Positions 12,076 through 25,419 of a stretch of 64,000 bases of DNA are shown one piece after another. Both the position numbers and the translations under genes were made by a program. Numbering within the stretch: position 1 is the stretch's first letter; every line of letters begins with the position of its first letter. This stretch comes from Doryteuthis pealeii. Taxonomy: Eukaryota; Mollusca; Cephalopoda; Myopsida; Loliginidae. The stretch lies in NCBI GenBank assembly GCA_023376005.1, contig CM042152.1, positions 70,285,845-70,349,844 on the forward strand. Reading direction: 5' to 3'. Below the pieces are notes generated by a model, which searched no databases, was not told the origin of the DNA, and was given only the letters and a program-made list of their open reading frames with translations.

Positions 12076-13437
12076 TTCAGCAGTAGAACAACACAAAAAT
12101 AAGAAGAAAGAGAAAAAAAAAAAGGGTTAGCCACCCTAAGACCAGAACAGCGAATTTATCCAGTCTACTTTCAAACCTGTAAAACACCCAAAACCATACT
12201 TATACCCCTAGCATGATATATTTTGAAGGGCATGTAGCTCTAGCATTATGATTTGTTTATAAAAATGTTTCCTCTAAGAATTGAAGTAACTTAAAAATAG
12301 GGGAAATTACTTTTTTTCTAATTATTATTACATGAAATATATAATTCAAATAATCAAATTGATTTTTTAATAAAGTATGATCCACACGGAGTCACCAATT
12401 TTATAAGAATAGTGGGATATTAGTCATTATAACTAAACTAGGTTTTAATTGATCATCTAGTGCATCCATAGATACAATAACACAGAAGGGCACTTCCAGC
12501 AAGGAAAGACAAACAAACAACTTGCGATGAACAATGCACTTATAAATGTTCTGACTAGATACACATGCAACAACAAAATGATATATTGTCTCCCAGAAGT
12601 AAATCTGCTTATATGTTCCGATCTGAATAAAACAAAGTGTAAGTTGGTTGAGCTACCTAAGCAACAGCAGGTACGCTGTAAGCAACCTTGTCCTTGTTTA
12701 TCATATGACTTGATTCGTGTGAGGCATAAATGCACTAAAAATCGGTAATCGTTATGGTTTTAACATTAGCAGATAGAATTACGGACACACTGAATGAATT
12801 CAAGACCAAGTTGTTGGAAATTAACTCTACACCAGGGTTAGAGGAAGAAAAAATGGGGGCTTCTACCCTAAAAGTGACTGTAATTAGTCAATCCGTCTGT
12901 GTATACTGTTGTATCCTCACCGCATTGAATCCAATCCAAAAAATGTCATGGTGGGAAACCCCACTTCCAGAGTTCCTCATTAGCTCGCCCTACTAATTTA
13001 AAGGAGTAACTTCTAGAGATTTTGTTAGGTCTAGGACCTAAAAATATGCTATTAAAACACACGAACAACCAACAACCAACCAACAACTGTGTCAGAAGAG
13101 GTCAAAAAATTGATTAGAAAAAACTTGTCTTTGATGATTTTTCATGGCAAGGTTGCAATAAATGCCATGAAGTTGGGAAACAAATTATCTCTGTTCTGTT
13201 TCTATGAACAGATAATGAAATAAAACATGTCCTTTACGCTCTATGAGCGAGGACTGAAAAGATATTCTCTATCAAACGGAAAAACAAAAGAAAACAATTT
13301 AAGAGGCTGAATTATCATGTGACCCAACAGGACATGTGATGTGGTGAAACCATGCCCATGCCCACAACCAATGGAAGACAATTATTTATGGTTCCCTACA
13401 AACATCTATAAGTTAAAAGTAAGAAAAAAAAGACGGT

Positions 13438-13665
13438 TAAACTTCAGTTGGTAGGCGTCATGTCTAGGAACCACAATGGTTCCGGGGTTTCAATACTGGC
13501 CCTCGCCAAACTCAGCGTAAGTAGCACAGGGATCTGTGCAGTTTAAAGTTGAGGAGCTAATGGTAGGTGTGTTTGTCACTCTGCCTAGGGCAAATCAAAA
13601 CAATCTCCTTGGTTCTAGCGGCTATTGAGAAAGGATAGTCCTCCCTCACTGTCTGGGCTTTTTAG
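13438..13665 (+). mobile_element. tRNA-Lys-like SINE (copy A, error-rich)
   Basis: This is the homologue of 41,876-42,105, with several small indels in the A and B boxes compared with copy B. Confidence 0.72.
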
Positions 13666-13761
13666 CCACCCCGATGACCTCTCTTTATTACGTCATGGTT
13701 ACTTTCTACATCTCATGACAAATCAAAAAAATTGCTGTGAAACAATAGACTCGATTTTTAC

Positions 13762-13920
13762 CTTTCTTCTCATCCACAACTTTTACAGAAAGGAAAATAT
13801 TTGGTAAAGTATAGAATAATTCTTCAGCCATTGTACAGTTGATATACCTCTCTCACAAGTCTCAAATGGTTGATGAGATTTTCCATTCTTTAGGGTAATA
13901 TCTTCAATTCACTCAGGACC
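13762..13920 (-). pseudogene. DLEC1: DLEC1 exon 13, copy A, broken
   Basis: This is the homologue of 42,188-42,330 but carries about 16 extra bases spread as small insertions, destroying the frame. Flanking intron and SINE sequence is equally noisy. That many scattered short indels in 150 bp looks like unpolished long-read sequence rather than pseudogene decay. Confidence 0.75.
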
Positions 13921-14267
13921 CTTGAAAAAAAAAATGGGAGATTTAAAAGAAATCATATAAACACATGTTTCGCATTTATATTGCTAGATAAATTTTTGAA
14001 GATGCATCCCTTTTAAACCATAATATTCTTCCTTTACTTAGACGACTTAAAAAATTATTATGCAATTCTATCTAAGTAATTTCTATCTTTCTTCTCGAGT
14101 TACTTTCTTTCTTTTTAGTACTTTCTATTTATTCTTTATTTTATATCTTATTTTAGCATTTCATATTCTTTCTTTTGTCTGTGTCTGAGCAGTTTTCCAT
14201 TCTTTTTTCTAGCACTTGCTATTTCTTGCCTTTCTTTTTGTTCTGCTTCTATCTTTTGGAAAGTGTG

Positions 14268-14515
14268 TGGTGTAGCATGGTTAGGTATTAGGAATGGACG
14301 TCATCCCCGGGTGCCAATCTTGGATGAAGCTAATCAGTCACATAAGCACTATACACTTGGGAAAGGTATGAATCAAACTACTCTCCCTGCCAGCTATGGA
14401 TAAATTAGTTAGGCAGACTGGGCTCTTTAACCTGGTTTAGGCAACCCGCTCGCGAGACGGAAACTCTGGAATTCAAACCTGTTTTTTAAACTCCGCTTGG
14501 GAGTGGTCACTAGTA
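14268..14515 (+). mobile_element. SINE family 1 (copy A, error-rich)
   Basis: This is the homologue of 42,655-42,905, with many small indels in head and body, in the poorly polished part of copy A. Confidence 0.7.
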
Positions 14516-15555
14516 AAATTAGGCCTCAGTCCTTAATTAGTGAATCTTATTTCACTCTCATATACTTTCATTTTTTCTTTTCCTTTTAATTATAGGGGGG
14601 TAACAAAAACCTTTTTTTTTTTTTTTTTTTTTTTTTTTCCCTTCTTTCTTTCTTTTCTTGATTCTTAGTACTTCTCTTTGTTTGTTTTGTTCAGATAATG
14701 CTCTAAGTCTCTTTCTACACTCTTTAAAATTATTACACTGGCCCTATCTTGGCTAGTACAGCGCGGGGCGGGTCAGGAAGAGCCCCCCCGATCAAATGCG
14801 TGGTCATGTCAAGCTCCCCTAGCAACCTATATGTGATTTTCCCAACCCTATTGCCACTATGGCAAGCCCCCCAATCCTTTTTATCATAGGGTGCAGGAGG
14901 GGTGGGCTAGCAGGTCTACATGTTGGAATGACGTTTAAGAACTCTTATTCTGATTGTGACGGTTCCAGTTTTTTGGAGGTTGGGGACATGTGGAGCACCC
15001 CTTCATCACATTGCTTCCCTGGTCACTCATGACCCGAAGTGTCAGTACCTGTTAGGGTCCCATCTATGGGTTAGATAGAAAAATGTATTATTAAAAATTT
15101 GTATTATCCATTAAGAATTGATTTTATTTCAAAACTTTATTGGCCGGCATTAAATGACCCACTGAGGTTGATATGCCGTTAAAACAAAAAACTCAAACCA
15201 AACCAAAATTAAAATTTACAGTCAAAAAATATTTTTAAGATGATGTTTGGTTGGCTCGTTGGTTGGATTTTTACAGCATGTCAAACCTGGGTTATTTGAG
15301 GCCAAAGATCGTCTTTTGTTTTATTCATTCTTTTGTTGAGTAGGTTGTCTATTTTTGCAAGGTTCAATCCGATCTATTAACTACCAAAGCACAGGCGCGT
15401 ACTACCACATCCGGTCTAAGTGGACTATGGGAGTTAAGTAATCGCTAAGAAGGGGTTTACTCCCCAAGAGCTACCACTAATGGCAGGTTTAACATATGCA
15501 AGACACCAAGACCCTCAGTCTAAGGCGCTTTTCAACCTATATGATAAAAGAAGGA

Positions 15556-15811
15556 GGCGCATGGTCAGAGGTCATGGTGAAATGTACTCGTCGCCCAGTT
15601 CAATCCTTGGTTGGCTTGTTTGGCATTCCAGCTTGGGAAAGGTATGATCCGATTCTCTCCTCTATGGGCAAATAGCAGCAGACTGATTCTTTACCATGGC
15701 TGGTAACCAGTCTAGGATAAGAAAACTCTGATTCAAACCTGTTAACTCTGTTAAAAAATTGGTTTGACCTTGCCATTGGTGGTGTCACAGTCTGCTGCTC
15801 CTGTAGAGGGN
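15556..15811 (+). mobile_element. SINE family 1 ending at the N (copy A)
   Basis: This is the homologue of 43,830-44,100. Its tail TAGAGGG runs into the N, after which homology to copy B is lost. Confidence 0.75.
15811..15811. other. Ambiguous base N at the duplication boundary
   Basis: This is the only N in the window. Homology between copy A and copy B stops within about 10 bp of it, inside a SINE tail. That position is expected for an assembly join. Confidence 0.9.
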
Positions 15812-18678
15812 TGGGAGGCACTTTGAAGATTTCTCAATTTACTTAGTAAAAAGTCTCCCCCCCCCCATTTTAGTATAGAGCAATTCTTTTCATGAAATCA
15901 CATCAATTTAGCAGGCTTCTTGTATAAGTCTCCAATTTGCTGCTTCTTAGTTTTTTTTTTTCTTTTTCTTTAACAACATGAAAAAATCAACCCCCAGTCA
16001 GATATGAAGTACTACACACGCAGAAAAGAAATTTTTTTTTTTTTTATCTAAGTAACAAAGGCAAAGATTTAATAATAGATATTTTTTTCTTCATTACCAT
16101 TTATCAATTTCAGGATAATGATAAATCCTTAGAGAATCAACGATCCCGCAGGCTATAACACCCCACCCTTGACCATTCATATGACAGTACATTTCTTTCC
16201 TGCTCATGAATATATTCCAAAAATACTTAATATTTTTGATCTTATTCTTGATATTTGTAAGAGTGTGTGTAAGATATTACAAGATAGTTAATAAACCATT
16301 TGCCAATGAGTTTTGGTCCTCAATACTTTTGGCCCTTGTGCCAGTTCTAATTTTCTTGTTGTTGTTAATGCATATCACTTTGTTTGTTATTTAATCCCAA
16401 ATCTTGTTTATATATATATAATATACTATATATATATATATATTATTATATAGATTGTTTTAAAATAAAATTTTATTATTAAAGGTACTTTGATTTCTCT
16501 CAAAAAAATATAAGCAAGATATAATCTAACTGTTTTCTTGTTTTCTTTGTTTTTATAAGCTTTTGTAGATTTTATGGTAAGATAAATTTATGCTTAAGCT
16601 GCCCTAGTGAAATTACTGAGAAATAACAAGGTAAATCATGAAGCTGAACAAAGGTATCTTTGATTATTGTATAATAGCTCACAATACAAAACCGAAAAAA
16701 ATCAACCCTGAATGACAGAGCTCGTAACTGGAAAACCTCATATCCCTATATATTATAATAAATATATATATATATATTTAATATATAAATATATAAACAT
16801 CAAACATGCAACACGAAAATACAGTTAAAAAACGCACACAATTCGACATTTACACCATTTCTGTCATTTATAAAAAAAAAAAACATTTTTTTACCTGTAT
16901 GATGCTTTTAGCAGGAAACCATGGTAGTAATATTGTCCCAAATAATATGAATAAAAGCTAAAACTTTATTGTCACTCATTCACACTATAAATATATATAT
17001 AATATTAGTTTGTGTATATCATTAGGTATTCTAATGTCAATTGCCTAATATGGAAGAAAGTATGGAATAATGAGACCATTCCCGCAATCAATCCGACAGA
17101 TGAATGCAAAATGTTAAATCTTACTTATCTGTGTGTTGCTAACTCACCGAATTCTTATTTCTTAGAGTTCTCACGCCGCTTCCGCTAAATAATGAGATCA
17201 TTCCGTTTTCCATCATAAAGAAGGGGAAAAAAAACATGCTACACACGAAAAAATTATACTAAGAAGAAAAAATAGATAGGAAATAAAAGGGGTGATCATG
17301 CAGACATAATCTAATCTTTCAATTGGACATAATAAAAAGATGAAAAAAAAAGAAAGAAAAAATTGAAGAAGAGATTAAATCAAATTATATTCTTTTATTA
17401 AATTATACATATTGAAGTAACATATCAAATATATTACATATTAAATGTCCATACTCATGGTATCATCCCAGGTCATGCTTGTATTCCATTAAATCTTGTT
17501 TTTTAATGTTCAGATTTGTTGGGAAAATAAAGATGGTCATCATTAAATTATAATCAACTCATAGACAGTCAATGAATTTGATGACTATGTCAAAACATCC
17601 GTTGCCTTTTTTTCTTTCACTATTTGACAGCAGTTCAAGGCAGAGTATTTTACATGCCATAAGAGTATGGAATAGTGGAAACCATGGGTAACAGCAAGGT
17701 GGATGTGAGACACGGCAAATAAACCCAATATGGGTCAATGTTGTGCTTCAAAAGATGCTGGGCGGATAAACCCAAAGCGGGTCAATGGCCAGGATCAAAC
17801 AGTTCAGTAAGAAAACTACTGTTCCTCATCTCTAAGTCTAGTGAGTTAATAAAACAGACACCAAAAAGTATCGATGACATTGTTCCATCCCAAACATGAT
17901 TAGTAACAGAGATGGTTACCTATGGTCAACCGCTAATAACAAGTGAAAGCAGCTGGTATGTTAGTGTTGCAACAAAGTCTATGGTCATGATTTGTTGCCG
18001 AGTAAATGGAGTTAACCAAAATGTTTACAAAAAAAAGGAGCAATGCACATAGGGTAGTGTGGGGATTAAAAAAGAATTGAAATAAAAAATAACAAACTCC
18101 CATGAGCCTTCACACCAGAAGAACCTTCCGAGCATGTGCAGGAAAAAGGACCCACTTCCAAACCCCAAGATAATCTAGGACGAGATACTACTACTAGCCA
18201 GGAAGATATTTCCTTACCACGTGGTGGCTATGACCCGTAAATAAAGCCTAAATCCTAAAAACCACCTTTTGTCTTTGTCTCTTCCTTTTCTTTCCTTTAA
18301 TTCCTTTTCAGCGTGACCACCAAATAAGTTGAAAGCAAACCCTGTGAACGCGCACCAGAAATAACCACAGCCACCTTTAAACCTAAAACATTAAACCTCT
18401 TGTAACCCCACAGTAGATACACTTTCCTCTTTGAATACACACAATATTCATGAAGTCCATTGCCAACAGGTGGCACCTTTTTATAGCTAATGAGGGAGAG
18501 GATTCTAGAATCCCCATGTTCATAAAAGACACATGGTAATTACTCTTCTTTTGTCTTCTGGATTTTTACAATGTTACTATTGGTCAGACACCAGGTAAGT
18601 GAACACATATTAATTTTATCTACATACCAGAAGATTGTTTCTTTTTCATTCTTGAGTGATCAAATTTAAAATACTCAC
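15812..18678. other. Single-copy stretch without a recognisable exon
   Basis: About 2.9 kb between the N and exon 24. It contains a TA-rich area (16,400-16,450, 16,740-16,800), a short CAAACCC-style tandem near 17,700-17,790 and the LTR-like repeat at 18,056. The next DLEC1 exon should be here or just beyond, but no minus-strand frame resembling the C-terminal DLEC1 domain was found. Confidence 0.7.
18056..18312 (+). repeat. LTR-like repeat, single-copy region
   Basis: Third member of the family at 11,758 and 40,309: starts TGTGGGGATTAAA, has CTCCCATGAGCCTTCAC, an AATAAAGCC signal and the end TTTCAGCGTGACCACC. Confidence 0.52.
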
Positions 18679-18804
18679 CTGAGGATCACATAAATTCAAG
18701 TAGCCAAGTCCAAAAGAAATACACTTGAGTTCCTCGATCACTTCTTGTGCTGGTGGGGGTGAAAGTCGTACCAGTACAGTGGCATGTGAATTTGCAGGAA
18801 TTAC
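18679..18804 (-). CDS. DLEC1: DLEC1 exon 24 (last recognisable exon)
   Basis: This 126 bp exon (42 codons) encodes VIPANSHATVLVRLSPPPAQ and CISFGLGYLNLCDPQ. It matches DLEC1 at V-(I/V)-P-A and C-x-(G/S)-x-(A/G)-L-G-(F/Y). The donor CAG|GTGAGT is intact, so at least one more exon must follow, but none is visible down to the N at 15,811. An 86 bp-arm hairpin lies 68 bp upstream of its acceptor. Confidence 0.88.
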
Positions 18805-21800
18805 CTTATGACAAAATAAAATCAAGGAATAAAAAAAGTTGTATTTTCATAGCTGATACATTTTTTATTTTTTGTTGGTTGGTTTTGAAGGCTATCACAA
18901 TGCAAGTGTAAAGAAAAAAGAAGGTAACTATGGTGTTGTTTGTTAACCTGTGATTTAATCTTAATATTTCGATATTTAAGAATAAATCACAGGTTAACAA
19001 ACAACACCATCGTTACCTTCTTTTTTCTTTATACTTGCATTGTGATAGCCTTCAAAACCAACCAACAAACCAATTTAAACACAATGCTTCAAGCAAATTA
19101 TAAAACTCTTTTATTTTTATTTTTATTTTTATTTTTATTTGTAATAAAAGTGCAGATAATTATTGGTTCACCATTGAATATACTAGGGTGAGTCATAAGT
19201 TTTGCAATATTTTTGGGAGATGCTAGTTTGCAGTGCATATATTCTCTGTTTCTGTTTCTGTGACAGCATTCACCCTGGGTCAATGAACAGTAGTTAACTT
19301 CTCTCTTTCTTTCTCCCCTCTTCACACATACATAACAATAAGGCTACCAAATGAGTTCTGTAAAACCATCTTAGATATCATATTAATGCATTGAGCGCTA
19401 AAAGAATAAATATTTCCAAAAAATGACTTTTCTCTATTTTGCGGCCAAAATCTAGTGGATTCTGTTGGAGGATATGGGGGATAGCTGGTATTCAAACCCA
19501 CTAGATTTTTTGATGACAGTAGAAGTCCAGTTGCCAAAGAGAACAGATCTCTGATACTCCAACCGCTGAACAAAAACATCATCCAAAATCAATAACAGCC
19601 ATTGTCCTCTAGCATTACAAAGTTAGAAGGTGTATTAGAGACTGTTCTTCTCTGATAGAGTCGTCTTGGCAAGTGGAGTATGATGTTGAAAGACCTGAAA
19701 CTCACCAATGACCTAAGAAAATTACATCACTGAGACACCCTCCAGCACCCCAAATGTAGTAAAGCTGGATTTAGTTACAGTAATTCGTTATGTTAATTTA
19801 TTAAATTCACCCGACTCGTGTAACAGTTCCTTACCATTTGCTTTGGTATGATAGTGAAGGGTTTGTCTGACTGGTCACCACTGTGCATATCAAAAATTGT
19901 TTTTATGAAATTATCTGTGTCAATTATTGCCTCATTTTCTTCATCTTCTTTGTCTTGTTTCTCACTAGGTGCTACAGAAGGACTTCGTTGGAGAGGAGAT
20001 TCTTAAAGAAAACAAAAAGTACACAACATAAGATGCAAACAATTACAAACAAACACAAATGTGATAAGGATTTAACTAGTATTTTAAAAATGTATGTCTT
20101 TATCAATTACTTGCTTAAAGGCCACATTTGTCAGCTATTAAGTTCAATGTCAAGTCCTGTCCTATTTCTAGAAGTTATAACTAAATGTAAATTAATTAAA
20201 CCTTTTGTTACATTATGGCATAGCTTATCATTTTTGTAAGTAAGTATAGTTTAGATTTTTAAATTAACTGTAAACTGGATAATTACAGTTGGAAAATTAC
20301 AGTGAATTGAAATTGACAAGTACAAACCAGAGAATCATCCAAAGTGGGACTCTCATTGGCTTAGAGAGTCACATGATCGGATGAGTCTGGGAAAAGTAGA
20401 ATTTAGTTATGAGAACTTCAGAGCTTATGAGATCCTTGGAGGTCATCAAATCTTCATCAAACCAATATATACTAATTCATATCTACTATGCTACTTAGTG
20501 AGGATAGATGATGTTAGCATGAGGCAATTCCATCAGAGTTGAACACAGAGTTTGATCTGAAAAAGAATATCTCAGTTGATTGAGGTGGAGGGTGGAAGAA
20601 TATCTCAATTGATTGAGGTGGAGGGTGGAAGAATATCTCAATTGATTGAGGTGGAGGGTGGAAGAATATCTCAATTGGTTGTGGGAAGGAGATGTAAAAC
20701 TATATCTCACTATCTGTGAGGAGGAGAATAGAAGAATATCCCATTGGATATTTGGGGCTTTTTAATTGGCAGTCATCATTCTTCCATGACTGGCTGACCT
20801 AGAATGAGTGCTCTGACCTGACACATTCAGGGGTCAATTTTCAAACTGACTCTGGCTGCTAAAAACATTATTTTCTTTCTCTTTTTTTTTCCCTAGAAAT
20901 TAGACTCTCATTTTTACTTTATTCAATTTAAATTTACTATAAGCCAATCATTATGTTACACTAACCTTCAAACCCATTAATCTCTTCAAGTCTTTGTGCC
21001 ATAAATTTAATATTCAGCAACAAAATTAAACTTTATAAAATTATGGAATTAAACTGTCCCTGTTTCTCTATTAAACTAAATTGATTCAGTTTTCCAACAA
21101 TCTCCAATTCAAAATTCACATTCATAAGTTTTTTCACTTAGAAAAAATTATTGTAAAAAGCCATGAAATTGAAATAGGCATGTGTATTATGAGATAGGGT
21201 AAAAAACAAAAACAAAGCCTTACCTGGAGATGAAGGAACCAGTTCGGAACCATCATTTCCCAAATGGGAAAAGCATCACCATAGATCACCTTGAAGTCTA
21301 ACAACTTATCATCATCATTGTATATATTGTATCCAAGCCAATCAACACGAATATCTGGACATAAAGAAAAGAATTAAACAAAAAAAACAAGTTATAAACA
21401 AAAAAGATGGTAAGTAAAAGTTTTTTTTAAAATGGCTGTGCTAAAAGGTGGATGCCAGTTGAAATGAAAAACAAAGACAATTTACAGCAAACCACAAAAG
21501 TTGATTACTATCACTTTATTTTGTATCATTTGGAGGCTAAACTTGCAAATCGGTTGGAAAATTAGTGTGACCCAGAAAAAACAGAACCCACAAATTTTGC
21601 AATAAAATTGTTAATTTTAACTAGGGGGGTTTAGGTTTAGAGTTAGGGTAAGGTTGGGGTTTAGGGTTAGTTTTAATGGGAAAATAAATAATTTGGGTTC
21701 TGTTTTTTCTGGGTCACCCTGTAATATGTTTTAATTTTCTGACCGATTTGCAAGTTTAGCCCACTTGGATTATTCCGACTATTGTCCTCAACTATATTGT

Positions 21801-22179
21801 TATCTGTACAATGTTTCAGATAATGTGCCCTCTGGACTTCTTCAGGTAATTTTTGTTGGACTCTGGAGCCTTCTTGAATCCGGGAGCCTTCTCTTCAAAC
21901 TCGAGAACCTTTTTTTTAAACTCAGGAACCTTCTTGTCATAATCAGGAGCCATCACGGAACTTTGAAATCAACCCTTTATTTTGAGATGAGAAGGCCAGA
22001 GGGCACTTCAGCCAAAACATTTTACAGATAACAATATAGATGAGGACAATAGTCTGAATAATTCAAATAATACAAATTATCAAGCCACATCTCAAAAATG
22101 TAGAGAAATATCACTTTATTATTGTAATAAAAAAATTACTCATAGGTATGGATGCTGTAATTGTATATAGATACATTTA

Positions 22180-22223
<44 letters not shown>

Positions 22224-22625
22224 AGAAAATAAAGAGATCATTAATTTTAGCAATACATGAAGAATAAGACACCCCTGAAAATAAACCCTGGTGTTATATT
22301 TTGGAGTGAAAATTGATATAAGCCCTGTCTTATTTTCAGGAAAATACAGTATTTAGTCTTCAAACATTTTGAAGTGGGTGCATGTTTAATAGGATTTATA
22401 CAAATGATAATATGGTATGAAAATTAAAAGTAATCCTTCTTATTTTTTGATGACACTTCATTTTTTTCAATTTTGTCAATATCTTTAAAAAAATGAGACT
22501 AAGAATATTTTTTCCATATTTGTTTTTCACAAATTTAAAACAATAATGATATTTAAAAGCTGATACTTTTCCTATTTGAAACCAATTACAAAATACATTT
22601 GATTCTTGAAAAATGATAAGTACCA

Positions 22626-22658
<33 letters not shown>

Positions 22659-22896
22659 CATTACTATTATTATCATTTGAATGAAGTGAACATGTATAAA
22701 TTACATACCAAAAGGACTTGTGTTACAAATTCTCAGTTTTCGGTCTGTGGTATCATTTCCAGCAACATGTGACCCAAATCTTTCAAGATACAAAAGAAAA
22801 AGAAAAAACAAAAAATCAATGTATATTACTTAATAAATCTGTTTATCCACTCTACTCCAAAACAATAAATTATTAAATAACCACACACACACACTC

Positions 22897-22935
<39 letters not shown>

Positions 22936-25370
22936 TGCATGGTGTAATGAAAAAATCAGGAAACAAAAAATCAATGTATATTATTTAATGCCTCTGCTTA
23001 TCCACTCTAGTCCAAAACAATAATAAATTGTTAAATTACTACACACTCACACTCATATATATATATATATATAGGTGCATGGTGTAATGGTTAGAGTTGT
23101 AGGAAATTGACTCGTTGATCTCAATTCAAATCCTGGATGAGGTTTTTTGCATTTCACATAGTGCTAATACCCTGGGGAAAGGTATCCAACTACTCTCCCT
23201 CCAGCTATGGGTAAACAGTAGGGCAGACTGGGCTGTTTAACCTTGGTTTGGTAACCAATCTAGAAGGAAAACTCTGAATTCAAGCCTGTTAAACTCCACT
23301 TAAGAAATTGACCTTGTGTCACATTATTCACCCATAGCTGGATGTATACCTTTCCCAAAATTATTAGTGCTAAGAGAAATGCAAACAGCCTCATTCAGGA
23401 TTTGATCTCATGTTACAGACTCCATTCCTTTGATAATAACCATTAGACCACATGCCTTGAATGTAGAGTTAATATATATTTGTGTAGGGATAAAGGAAGC
23501 ATTATCTGCCTATCATAGATAGATATGTACAAATTAATATATAGAATTAGAATTATTTAGATTCTACAGACTGTTGTCCTCATCTGTTATTCCTTCTTCA
23601 AGTGTTTCTTGTCAAACTCAGGAGCCTTCATGTCGTAAATGGGAGCCTTCACATAAGTTTAAACCAAACCTTTTATTCAATCCATTGGAGTAGATTGTTC
23701 TCATTCCATCAACCATGTCCGGATACAAGTATTAAACTATGTTAAGCATTCTATGTTATTTTAACCTATAGTCAGGATTGAACCTGCAATCTACAGATGA
23801 TTGTCACTTAGAACTGTATTAACTCAACCCTTATATCCGTAGTGCCATGTGTCCAACAGGCACCATGGATATAAAGCCATGGCAGGTAAAATTATCCTAG
23901 GATTTTTATCCTAGTTTTTGTTATTCCTAATGGCCTGCTCACAGGTATACGAGAGTGGCAAACCTTTGGAACGACTATCTGATTGCTTATGGCCCCATCT
24001 TCCGAGTCGGATACGTGATTTGGTTTCCACTTTCTCATCAACACTTTGTCGTTAAGATAATAATTTGTTGATGCTCTTTTCAACTCTTTACTCTACCCTA
24101 CTTGATCATAAAGGGGATTTAGCTCTGGATCTTTCCTCTGTTCGGCTAGTAAGCTGCTCTCTCAATTGAGGAATATCTAGGATGAGTTGGTTGGCACTGC
24201 TCTTCATTTTTCTTTTAAATTTTGAGCTCCATCTGCCTCTGTCGCAATATAGCCTGGTTTTCCATGGATCGATCGTATTATTGGCCTAGACTGGATTTGT
24301 TTTTCTCCACCACATCTGTGTGTATGTCACTGCACTTGAGGTTTGCAGTTCTGGATTTTTCCCTCCAATTCTTGTGATGTTTCTATGGATTCCTTTCAGT
24401 TGGTTAATTGAAAGTTATAGATTGACAACACAGTGGAAAACTATTTATTAAAATATGTAAATACATTATGTAAATGGTTGTGTGAATGTGTGTATGCATG
24501 CATAGAAATGTAATTAGTAATTAATAGTTATTTGCTCTTCTTTGTATTAAAAATCATTGTCCAATACATTTTTTTTTATTAAAAATCATTATCCAATACA
24601 TTTTTGTATTAAAAATCACTGTCTAATACATTTTTTTAATTAAAATCATTGTCCAATACATTTTTTTATTAAAAATCATTATCCAATACATTTTTGTATT
24701 AAAAATCACTGTCTAATACATTTTTTTAAATTAAAAATCATTGTCCAATACATTTTTTTATTAAAAATCATTATCCAATACATTTTTGTATTAAAAATCA
24801 CTGTCTAATACATTTTTTTAATTAAAAATCATTATCCAATACATTTTTGTATTAAAAATCATTATCCAATACATTTTTGTATTAAAAATCACTGTCTAAT
24901 ACATTTTTTTTATTAAAAATCATTATCCAATACATTTTTGTATTAAAAATCATTATCCAATACATTTTTGTATTAAAAATCATTGTCTAATACATTTTTT
25001 TAATTAAAAATCATTGTACAATACATTTTTTTAATTAAAAATCCTTGTCCAATACATTTTTGTATTAAAAAATTATTTGTTTCAGCTCTTTCGTTCCCTA
25101 ATAGCATTTCAACTCCCTTAATAAGCAATTCTCATATTAATCCTACCATTATGGATCCCAAAAGTTCAGACAAATTAATATAGAGACTTTACTCACCTTA
25201 ATTTAGGTACTTGATCAGTGTTTGGCTTCACCATAAGGAATTTGAGAGGTGACCCAATTACATTTAATCGGACAGGAAATTTAGCCAACTCTAAATCATC
25301 CACCTGTCAATTAAGATATGATAAACAAAAGTTTTTATACTTAAATGAATAAGTAGAAAAAGTCAGTGGA

Positions 25371-25419
<49 letters not shown>

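Larger units (their letters stand above)
1..15811. repeat. Copy A of a 16 kb locus duplication
   Basis: This segment repeats 23,081-44,100 in the same orientation. Anchors: 1=23,094; 2,050=25,197; 2,803=31,094; 4,672=33,077; 6,885=35,326; 8,896=37,331; 10,936=39,473; 13,762=42,188; 15,811 is about 44,098. Exons 13-20, all intron SINEs and minisatellites are shared. Differences are scattered substitutions, many one-base indels (dense from about 12,000 to 15,800) and a few whole-element insertions. It ends at the window's only N. Confidence 0.93.

Noticed and set aside
1..15811. Copy A as a separate DLEC1 paralogue
   Set aside because: It has low divergence, breaks exon order, ends at an N and has read-error-like indels; haplotype duplication explains more.
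18806..19191. Two nearly identical small proteins on opposite strands
   Set aside because: They are the two arms of one hairpin read in both directions, not genes.
21625..21675. Interstitial telomere
   Set aside because: The TTAGGG-like words are few, degenerate and lie inside a MITE with clear inverted ends.
24545..25075. Regular repeats resembling a CRISPR array
   Set aside because: Units are contiguous AT-rich minisatellite copies without unique spacers, in an animal gene intron. The same applies to 53,557-54,180 and 3,596-4,370.
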